Under the pieces are notes generated by a model. That model worked only from the letters and a program-made list of their open reading frames with translations, had not been told where the DNA came from and did no database searches. From Synechococcus sp. MEDNS5 (GTDB lineage: Bacteria > Cyanobacteriota > Cyanobacteriia > PCC-6307 > Cyanobiaceae): a DNA stretch of 64,000 nt. The position numbers were made by a program, and so were the translations under genes. Where the stretch lies: the NCBI RefSeq assembly GCF_014279875.1, contig NZ_CP047952.1, positions 1,798,001 through 1,862,000 of the forward strand, in the 5' to 3' direction. Shown in pieces: positions 55,486-62,974 of this stretch (positions within the stretch are counted from its first letter, which is position 1; each line of letters opens with the position of its first letter).

Positions 55486-57626
55486 CTACCGAAAACAAAC
55501 TAATTACACAAATTATAGAAAATGCAGAGAATCTTGATCTAGAAAAGATAAATGAAATAAGTAATACAAATGAAGACGACAGACTGGTTCAGTTCATCAC
55601 AAGAAACTTAGCAAATGCAAATCCAGTCGATAATTTATCAGAAAACTTAAAGCTGATAGACAAACTGTTTTTCAATAGGATACATCCTCGCGAAATAGAC
55701 TTTAACATCAAAAAATATAGCTCAAAAAAATCACAAAACTTGGCAATCCTTTTAAAATACAAAGATAATTCCAAAATAGTAACCTATACAAAAAGAGGCC
55801 AAAGGTTAGTTTACTGTCCTAGAATCAATAGAACAAAGCTAGCTCGTGAATTTTCGAGAATTAACAAAGAAAAGCCTGAAAAAGCATATGAACTATATAG
55901 GCACTTACCATATAAGTTAGAGTCTCCAATAGATATTCTCTCGTTCTCATTTGGAAAATTCATATCAGTTTTAATTGGAATAGTAACGGTTTCTGTGTTG
56001 GTGATGTGCTTTAACCTTACTCAACCAATTATCACTCAGTTTTTAACCTCGACGGCTATACCATCGACAAGTAAAGAAGTCGTCATACAGATGATATGGC
56101 CTGCTTTGATAATTGCAGCATTAACAGGAATATTTCAATACTTTCAAGCGTTGATCTCATTGAGATTAGAAACAGAAGTGGATTTACAAGTCCAGACTGC
56201 AGTATGGGAGAGAACGTTAAAACTACCTCTTACATTCATGCTAAAATACACCACAGGTGATATGAATAGCAGAATCTCAGCTATAACAACATTAAGGCAG
56301 TTATTAGGTAATCAGGCGCTCACAACTATATTGAGTTTCTTGTTTTCATTCATATACTTTATAATGATGTATCTTACTAACCCGCCACTAACATGGGTAG
56401 CATTAGCAGTAACGGTAATTGTAGTTGTAATTGGTTGTTATAGTATTTACAAACAATCAATGCTGCAATGGCCGCTATTACAGGAGCAAGCAGATTTAAC
56501 AAGCTTTACCTTTGAAACGATCAACGGGGTAGCTCAAATAAGATCAACAGAAACTGAACCCTTTATTTTTGCAAAGTGGTTCAAAGAGATTAGTAATATT
56601 AGTTACTTGACAAGGCAATACACTTTATGGACAAATGTTACGGAAGTAATATCATCTATGGTGCAGCCACTAGGAGCCACAACACTTTTTGGATACATCG
56701 TATATCAATTGGTATTTGCTAATAACACAGCACTAAGCAGCACAGGTTTAATTATTTCATTTTTCCCCTTTTATGCAGCTTACTCAGCATTCAACCAAAA
56801 TATGGTAAGTGTATTTAGGACACTTTCAAATATTGGTGGTCAAGTAATAGTAAACTGGAGACGAGCAAAGCCAGTACTTTTTCAAGATCAAGAAACCGGT
56901 TACGGTCCTGAGACGATTGTCAGAAACATCAGGGGAGATATTGAATTTAATGAGGTAAAGTTTAGATATGACGAAGCACAAAAAGATTTATTCACAAATT
57001 TATCATTTAAAATATCGGCAGGTAGTTTGACAGCGATAACAGGTGAATCAGGATGTGGAAAATCTACAGTACTATCTATGTTATTAGGATTTTATGAACC
57101 AATTAATGGAAGTATTTTGATAGATGGATTATCAATAACGGATTACAATATACGACAACTTAGAAAACAAATAGGGGTCGTTATGCAATTAGCACCTTTG
57201 CCATCTGGAACTATATATAAGATTGTATCAGCAGGATTAGAATGTACAGAAGATGAGGTGTGGGATGCGCTTAAGAATGCAGCTGTTGATGAACAAATCA
57301 AAAGAATGCCATTAGGATTAGATACTGTTTTGAACGAATCTAGTCAAGGTATATCTGGAGGACAAAGACAGCGTATAGCTATAGCTCGAGCCATTATCTC
57401 AAAACCAAAACTGTTATTGATGGATGAAGCAACAAGTGCTTTAGACAATGAATCACAAAAGTTAATCACAGAGAACTTATCTAGAATGAAAATGACTCGT
57501 ATAGTCGTTGCACATCGATTGTCAACAATTGCAGATGCTGACCAAGTAATCTACATTGGAAAAGGAACGGTTGAAGGAAGTGGTAAGTTTAGTGAGTTAG
57601 TAGAAAAAGGAATTATAAAAGTTTAA
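55482..57626 (+). CDS. NHLM-type ABC exporter, second half without peptidase
   Basis: The 714-residue protein has an N-terminal cytoplasmic domain of about 150 residues (LVQFITRNLANANPVDN, LKLIDKLFFNRIHPREIDFN). Six membrane helices follow from about residue 158, then an ATPase with GESGCGKST (521-529), signature ISGGQRQR, Walker B LLLMDEATSALD and AHRLSTIADAD. It lacks the C39 domain, so it probably pairs with the preceding transporter as a heterodimer. The N-terminal domain is characteristic of the second NHLM ABC protein. Confidence 0.9.
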   Translation: MTTENKLITQIIENAENLDLEKINEISNTNEDDRLVQFITRNLANANPVDNLSENLKLIDKLFFNRIHPREIDFNIKKYSSKKSQNLAILLKYKDNSKIVTYTKRGQRLVYCPRINRTKLAREFSRINKEKPEKAYELYRHLPYKLESPIDILSFSFGKFISVLIGIVTVSVLVMCFNLTQPIITQFLTSTAIPSTSKEVVIQMIWPALIIAALTGIFQYFQALISLRLETEVDLQVQTAVWERTLKLPLTFMLKYTTGDMNSRISAITTLRQLLGNQALTTILSFLFSFIYFIMMYLTNPPLTWVALAVTVIVVVIGCYSIYKQSMLQWPLLQEQADLTSFTFETINGVAQIRSTETEPFIFAKWFKEISNISYLTRQYTLWTNVTEVISSMVQPLGATTLFGYIVYQLVFANNTALSSTGLIISFFPFYAAYSAFNQNMVSVFRTLSNIGGQVIVNWRRAKPVLFQDQETGYGPETIVRNIRGDIEFNEVKFRYDEAQKDLFTNLSFKISAGSLTAITGESGCGKSTVLSMLLGFYEPINGSILIDGLSITDYNIRQLRKQIGVVMQLAPLPSGTIYKIVSAGLECTEDEVWDALKNAAVDEQIKRMPLGLDTVLNESSQGISGGQRQRIAIARAIISKPKLLLMDEATSALDNESQKLITENLSRMKMTRIVVAHRLSTIADADQVIYIGKGTVEGSGKFSELVEKGIIKV

Positions 57627-57706
57627 TCAAGATTAATAAATATTTCATCCATTCCTGTTTAAACTGGAGATTAAATTAGAATCGCCATAAGATAAGTGCA
57701 ATTGGA

Positions 57707-58855
57707 ATGGAGAGTTCTAATAAGAACAAACTAAGTAAGGATGATTATTTAAGATATTCTAGACACCTAACGCTTCCTGGCTTTGGCATCAATGCCCAGG
57801 AAAAATTAATCAATTCTAATGTGTTAGTGGTTGGAGCAGGAGGATTAGGATCACCAATAATTATTTATTTAGCAGCTGCAGGAGTAGGTAGAATTGGAAT
57901 TGTAGATTTTGATATCGTTGATAAATCAAATTTACAGAGGCAGATTATACACAATGTGAAATGGATAGGCAAGCCTAAAGTAGAATCAGCGAAAGAGAGA
58001 GTCAAAGAGATAAATCCAAATATAATAGTTGAGGTTCATTATATAAAACTGAATGACAACAATGTATTGGATACATTAAAAGAATATGATCTAGTGTGTG
58101 ATGGAACTGATAACTTTGAGAGTAGGTATCTGTTGAATGATGCGTCAGTTATTCTTAAAAAACCTTATATATATGGATCAATTTTACAATTTGAAGGTCA
58201 TGTATCAGTCTTTAATTTAAAGGATAATAGCCCAAGCTATCGTGATTTCATTTACGAGGCACCACCGGAGGGGATGGTTCCCAGTTGCGCTGAAGGAGGC
58301 GTCATAGGGGTATTACCAGGGGTCATAGGGACAATCCAAGCGACAGAAGCAATAAAAGTCTTAACGGGAATTGGAAAACCATTGGACGGCCGTCTGCTTA
58401 TATATGACGCAATCGAAATGAGATTTACAGAGTTTGAAATAAAAAAAGATCCCAAACGAGAAAGCATAGATAAAATAAAAGCAAGTAAACAAGATCAGGG
58501 TAGCATTAACACGAAGAACAGCAGTGTAGAAATAAGTGTAAAAGAGCTAAATAGCCTGAGAAGCAAAGAGTCAGATGAAATCGCATTAATTGATGTAAGA
58601 ACTATTCAGGAACGAAATATATGCAGCATAAAAGAATCTATCCATATCCCATTGAACAAAATAATAAAATGGGAATTTACAAATGAAGAAGTTATTAACA
58701 TAAAGAATAGAATTATAATTGTATATTGCAAAACCGGGGTAAGATCAGAGAAGGCAATAGAGATATTTAAGAAGCATGGTTTAGCAGCTAAAACCTTGAA
58801 AGGCGGTATAATAGAATGGGGAAAAGTAATAGATAATTCTATTAATCTATACTAA
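57707..58855 (+). CDS. MoeZ-like E1 adenylyltransferase fused to rhodanese
   Basis: The 382-residue protein activates the C-terminal Gly-Gly of a ubiquitin-like sulfur carrier and loads sulfur from its rhodanese domain. The E1 domain has the nucleotide loop GAGGLG (43-48), Arg/Asp residues in SNLQRQIIHN and CDGTDNFESR, and catalytic Cys194 in MVPSCAEGG. The rhodanese domain has Cys341 in CKTGVRS. The zinc cysteines of relatives are lost: SYRD (177-180) replaces CYRx, and no CPVC follows the MRF segment. A gap of 80 bp separates it from the ABC gene. Its likely partner is the MoaD-like protein at 61889-62164. Confidence 0.9.
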   Translation: MESSNKNKLSKDDYLRYSRHLTLPGFGINAQEKLINSNVLVVGAGGLGSPIIIYLAAAGVGRIGIVDFDIVDKSNLQRQIIHNVKWIGKPKVESAKERVKEINPNIIVEVHYIKLNDNNVLDTLKEYDLVCDGTDNFESRYLLNDASVILKKPYIYGSILQFEGHVSVFNLKDNSPSYRDFIYEAPPEGMVPSCAEGGVIGVLPGVIGTIQATEAIKVLTGIGKPLDGRLLIYDAIEMRFTEFEIKKDPKRESIDKIKASKQDQGSINTKNSSVEISVKELNSLRSKESDEIALIDVRTIQERNICSIKESIHIPLNKIIKWEFTNEEVINIKNRIIIVYCKTGVRSEKAIEIFKKHGLAAKTLKGGIIEWGKVIDNSINLY

Positions 58856-59007
58856 AAAAATACAAATTCAGCAATCTGCCGACAATTTTTTTCTAGAAGA
58901 AGAGAAAGAGTGAGATCAAAAGAGGGGAAAATATTAAATCATAAACAAGAAATACTACGCCTGCGAATTAAACTGTCTATAGTGCTAAAATATTAATAAG
59001 TCATTTA

Positions 59008-60609
59008 ATGTTTATGACACCTGCAAAAAATGCTCGTCCTGCAACTCCCGGAGTATTCATAGAAGCATTACCATTTGAAGAAAAAAAATTATTTGCAGAG
59101 ATAAAACGCTTCAAAGAATGGTACGAAGGATCCTCGGAATTTAGAGATGCATGTCGACAAAATTTAATTTCAGATGAATGGTATAATAAGTTAGAATCAC
59201 TTGGTATTCGCAAAGAAGTCATATCAAGTATGAAAAAAATATTTACAAAGGATTTTCAGCATCCAATTTTAGAAAAGACATATGAAAAAGATGCAAAATT
59301 AGACGAAATTTATGATTCAATCGATAAAACAGAAAGAGATAAGATAATTACTCTTTATTTAAAATATATGGTAATTAGAATCCATGCCCACCAGGAGCAT
59401 ATGAATTGGTCATTAAACATTCTTGATGGAGATTCTCCGTATTTCAACTGGAGAAAAAGACATATTCGTGCAATGAGAGATGAATTAGACTGGTATGGTC
59501 ATTCAATTGATCATCCAACATTCTCAATTGAATTAGGTATCGGATGCACTGTTGGTTGTACTTTTTGTGCATTCGACGCAAAGAAGCATGAAATAAATTT
59601 TGACTATAATGACGATGTGAATCGTGAATTATTTGTTGAAGTAGCACGTTCACTAAAAAAAATACTTGGTGATAATGGATGCGGTGGTGGAATGCTTTAT
59701 TATGCAACAGAACCGAACGATAATCCTAACTATCTTGATTTCTTGCAAGAATACTATCAAGTAACAGGGCACAAACTTTGTACATCAACAGCTCGATATG
59801 ATATAGAATGGATTCAAAAATTAAAAGATTTTTATTCAACACCAACGCCTCTTCCATGGCCAAGATTAAGTGTTTTATCAAGACATTGCATGGAAAAAAT
59901 TCATAAGCACTTTGCACCCATTGACTTTATCTATCCATGGATTCTTGCTCAATCAATTGAAATGGAAGATGAGCGATCAAAAGTTCCTGGTGGAAGAGAA
60001 AGATTTGGATTAAAACAACTAGCAGATGTAAAAGATGCTAGAAATTACAAATCAGAAGAAGAAGTTGATTATTCTAAAATACCACAGGGCTCAATAGCAT
60101 GTGTAACAGGTTTTAAAATTAATATGGTTAAGAAAACAATTACAGCTGTAAGTCCGTGTTACACGTCATATAAATGGACCCATGGATATCGTGAGTATGG
60201 AACTGTGAATTTTACTACACCTGAATCAGTATATCCTGCATTTTTAGAATTGATTGAAAGTTGCATGCATAAAGAAATGACAGAGAGCATGGTCTATTCC
60301 TGGCGTGACAATTTGGAGGTACGCCTTCATAATGATGGCTTTGAATTAGTAAGTCCCTATAAGTACTATACATTCAGAGGAACGAAACTCTATAAAGTGT
60401 TAGGAGAAATAACGAGTCATTGCCAAAGTTACACACTTGGGGAGGTGAGAGACATCTTGCTAAAAGAAGTAAAAGATACAAATATATTTGAGGTCTCGCG
60501 TCTTTTAGTAAGTTTTTTCAATGCAGGTTTTGTTAATGAGGTTGATAGTTCAATTATTTCCACACAGGAGGTAAAGCCACCACTAGTGCATCAACAGAGC
60601 AAACACTAA
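59008..60609 (+). CDS. Radical SAM peptide epimerase-like protein (PoyD type)
   Basis: The 533-residue protein has the iron-sulfur motif GIGCTVGCTFCAF (Cys180, 184, 187), placed in the middle of the protein. An N-terminal helical region of about 170 residues contains RFKEWYEGSSEFRDACRQN. This layout and the CTVGCxFC form match radical SAM enzymes that turn L- into D-residues in RiPP precursors (the PoyD group, often next to NHLM exporters). Further cysteines occur late (CYTSYKW, SHCQSYT). Family assignment is by resemblance; the exact reaction is inferred. Confidence 0.75.
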   Translation: MFMTPAKNARPATPGVFIEALPFEEKKLFAEIKRFKEWYEGSSEFRDACRQNLISDEWYNKLESLGIRKEVISSMKKIFTKDFQHPILEKTYEKDAKLDEIYDSIDKTERDKIITLYLKYMVIRIHAHQEHMNWSLNILDGDSPYFNWRKRHIRAMRDELDWYGHSIDHPTFSIELGIGCTVGCTFCAFDAKKHEINFDYNDDVNRELFVEVARSLKKILGDNGCGGGMLYYATEPNDNPNYLDFLQEYYQVTGHKLCTSTARYDIEWIQKLKDFYSTPTPLPWPRLSVLSRHCMEKIHKHFAPIDFIYPWILAQSIEMEDERSKVPGGRERFGLKQLADVKDARNYKSEEEVDYSKIPQGSIACVTGFKINMVKKTITAVSPCYTSYKWTHGYREYGTVNFTTPESVYPAFLELIESCMHKEMTESMVYSWRDNLEVRLHNDGFELVSPYKYYTFRGTKLYKVLGEITSHCQSYTLGEVRDILLKEVKDTNIFEVSRLLVSFFNAGFVNEVDSSIISTQEVKPPLVHQQSKH

Positions 60610-60654
60610 CGTTTCTTTGTAATTAATTAGGCGTTTATTATATAAAAAACAAAG

Positions 60655-61827
60655 CTAAATATTTATAATTTTGTTAAAATTTTGAATCAACTTACTACAG
60701 TTTGTTGAATTAATTCTATTGACTACATTTTTTGCTATTGAATATTTATTTTTGATCTCCAAAGGCAAATCTTTTATTCGAAATTTGGGGATTAAACCTT
60801 GCTTTAGTAGATTAATCTCAATCGTTGATATCTGTCTAAGTTTAGATAGTACACCCTCTTCAGAGATACCCAGGTTATACATTGATTTAAAGATTTTCTC
60901 TGCACGAAAATCTCTTTCTATCTCGTTTTTACTATCAAGCAAAAATTTAATAATTTGCTCGTAAATTCGAGTCGCGCGAATAATTACTCTGGTTGACTCA
61001 ATGTCAGTACAGAGTATCCAATCGAAAATAAAGCTTTGAGAATTAAAACAACATTTGTATCCAAAAGCAATACCATCATGCATTGATTCTAAAATTTTTG
61101 CGTTGTCGATTTCAGCTGGTAAGCTGCGAATAAACGAATTAAACAAACTTAGATCTTCCGTGTTACTAGTACCTTCTCTTCGATTTGTTTTTAGAAGCTC
61201 AGATAAATTGAAGTCATTATTTGAAAAAAAATTATCTTCAGGTTGGTTGATTAACTTTAGATTCTTAAAATAATAAGCTGACAAAAGTGTCTCAGAATCA
61301 AGCCAAAAAAGAGAATCATCACTAAAAACAAAATTATCTTTATGGCAATCAGTTGTTCCAAGGATATAGAAAAATACAAATGCTTGTCCAATTAAAAAAC
61401 ATCTATGAAGTATATCAGGCAGATAAATTGATTTGTTTGATACAAGAGCTTTTTGGATCAACCAAGTATCTCCTGCAGAAGAACATCCATAAGAGTAGCT
61501 TAAAGGAGTCTTAATATTAACTCCTACAGAAGATATTAATTCACTGATAAGAGACTCGTTTATAGTATTGTGCCACTTATGAAAGTACTTGGCGTCACGA
61601 ATAAAAAAGGAAGTTGTTGCCTTGTAATCCTGATGGATATCACCAGTAATACAAATTGAAGATGCATTAATTATAAAATGATTTGATACAGTGGATTTTG
61701 TTTTATTTATTGCCTTTGCAAAAAGCTCATCTAAGCACTCGGAGTTCATAAAGTAAGATGTAATACAAAGAAAGTAAGGTTTTAAAATTAAGACATCAAT
61801 TGAGTAAAAGGGTGAAAGTAAAACCAA
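60655..61827 (-). CDS. Short stand-alone protein resembling the LanM dehydratase domain
   Basis: A central segment (GQAFVFFYILGTTDCHKDN, then SLFWLDSETLLSA) reproduces the active-site region of lanthipeptide synthetase dehydratase domains (DUF4135). Those phosphorylate Ser/Thr in a peptide and eliminate phosphate. Asp160, His162, Asn165, Asp177 and Glu179 align with the conserved DxHxxN and DxE residues, and YKATTSFF may be the lysine strand. At 390 residues it lacks both the N-terminal capping part and the LanC cyclase domain. The start is TTG 61827 or ATG 61749; neither has a clear ribosome site. It is convergent with the radical SAM gene. Confidence 0.65.
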   Translation of the reverse strand: MVLLSPFYSIDVLILKPYFLCITSYFMNSECLDELFAKAINKTKSTVSNHFIINASSICITGDIHQDYKATTSFFIRDAKYFHKWHNTINESLISELISSVGVNIKTPLSYSYGCSSAGDTWLIQKALVSNKSIYLPDILHRCFLIGQAFVFFYILGTTDCHKDNFVFSDDSLFWLDSETLLSAYYFKNLKLINQPEDNFFSNNDFNLSELLKTNRREGTSNTEDLSLFNSFIRSLPAEIDNAKILESMHDGIAFGYKCCFNSQSFIFDWILCTDIESTRVIIRATRIYEQIIKFLLDSKNEIERDFRAEKIFKSMYNLGISEEGVLSKLRQISTIEINLLKQGLIPKFRIKDLPLEIKNKYSIAKNVVNRINSTNCSKLIQNFNKIINI

Positions 61828-61888
61828 AAAGAAGTGATAACAAATAGATGAATTTATTTACAACTTTCTATTATACATTAAGAAGGAT

Positions 61889-62164
61889 CTAACCACCGGC
61901 AATTGGAATCATAAAGGAAATAATAGAGTCATCCTCGATTAACTTATTGCTTATAGAAAGATCTCTTATGTTTTTTCCATTGAGAAAAATTGCAACATAT
62001 TGCTTTGCAGACCCTGTACTGTCAAATAGCTGATCGAATATAGATGGATAAGTAATTTTCATAAAATTAAAGACTTCCTCTAAATTCGAAGCAGAAATAA
62101 CTGGCTTATCCTGTAAACCAAGCTCTTGCATATAGATTTTGGGGAGGTCTATTGTGCAACTCAT
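61889..62164 (-). CDS. MoaD/ThiS-like sulfur-carrier protein ending in Gly-Gly
   Basis: The 91-residue protein has a beta-grasp pattern: an initial strand (CTIDLPKIYM), a helix (NLEEVFNFMKITYP), AIFLNGKNIRDLS, and the terminal SIISFMIPIAGG. The C-terminal di-glycine tail with nothing after it is the functional hallmark of MoaD, ThiS and CysO carriers, which hold sulfur as a thiocarboxylate. The ATG at 62164 starts within 1 residue of the expected beta strand. It shares a strand with the LanM-like gene and is divergent from tfuA. No other molybdopterin or thiamine genes are nearby, so it is probably dedicated to this locus. Confidence 0.85.
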   Translation of the reverse strand: MSCTIDLPKIYMQELGLQDKPVISASNLEEVFNFMKITYPSIFDQLFDSTGSAKQYVAIFLNGKNIRDLSISNKLIEDDSIISFMIPIAGG

Positions 62165-62227
62165 AAGATTTAAAATTTTTACTAATATAGCACACAAAGA
62201 CTAGACTCAACCGTCGAAGTGCAACAC

Positions 62228-62255
62228 TTGTATATGAATGGGCTTGTGTTAATAT
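62228..62255 (+). promoter_or_regulatory. Candidate promoter for tfuA-ycaO
   Basis: TTGTAT (62228-62233) and TAATAT (62250-62255) are separated by 16 bp, upstream of the TTG start at 62279. In such AT-rich DNA chance matches are common, so this is tentative. Confidence 0.35.
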
Positions 62256-62278
62256 AAATTTGTTTATTCCTTCATTTT

Positions 62279-62974
62279 TTGATCAACCCAAAAACAGCGG
62301 TCTACATAGAAAGTACATTTAATAAAAATTTTCTTCCTAAATTAAATGGTGTTGACTATTTACCTGCTGTAAAAAAAAATGATATTTATAGAGATGCAGA
62401 AAAATATGATAGATTTCTAATAGTAGATGGAGTATTTGCAACCTCTAGAGCTGTTTGGCAACGAGAAATAATACATGCAATAACAATAGGAAAAACTGTA
62501 CTGGGTTGTTCTAGTATAGGCGCACTAAGAGCTGCAGAACTAGGAGTTCATGGCATGATAGGGAGTGGATGGGTATACAAAAATGTTCTAAGTGCAACTA
62601 TTGAGGGCGATGATGAGGTTTCATTGTTATATAGTGTTGATCCATCTGGCAACATTATTTCGTATTCAGTACCAATGGCAACAATAATGTGGATTTTGTC
62701 TTCAATATATGGACAGCATTATTTATCTGATATCAATGCAGCAAAGTTTCTTAACCGGATCAAAAGCAAGCCTTTCAATGAACGTACTTTTTCATACATA
62801 TTAAATGTAGCGAATAACATGCTACCCTTATCGGTCGTCAATTTACTGAAGTTTCGTTTGCAAAAAAAAGAATATGATATAAAGTCACTTGATTTTATTA
62901 ATTTACTAGGTCGACTATATAATAGAGACTTGTCGCCACTTTTAGAGACAGTAGAGAACTTATATTATGAATGA
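62279..62974 (+). CDS. TfuA-like protein
   Basis: TfuA proteins accompany YcaO enzymes that put sulfur into peptide backbone amides (thioamides). The 231-residue product shows the family core FLIVDGVFATSRAVWQREII, then GCSSIGALRAAELGVHGMIG and EGDDEVSLLYS. The start is TTG at 62279, the only start placing the conserved AVYIE strand at the N-terminus. It overlaps the ycaO start by 8 bases. Its place next to ycaO and a sulfur carrier is strong context for thioamidation. Confidence 0.9.
   Translation: MINPKTAVYIESTFNKNFLPKLNGVDYLPAVKKNDIYRDAEKYDRFLIVDGVFATSRAVWQREIIHAITIGKTVLGCSSIGALRAAELGVHGMIGSGWVYKNVLSATIEGDDEVSLLYSVDPSGNIISYSVPMATIMWILSSIYGQHYLSDINAAKFLNRIKSKPFNERTFSYILNVANNMLPLSVVNLLKFRLQKKEYDIKSLDFINLLGRLYNRDLSPLLETVENLYYE

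Noticed and set aside
57627-59007. Precursor peptide in the gaps beside the E1 gene
   Set aside because: Neither gap contains an ATG, GTG or TTG frame of useful length with a Gly-Gly motif.
62228-62278. Riboswitch or RNA leader before tfuA
   Set aside because: The stretch is very AT-rich with no stable stem or recognisable conserved motif.
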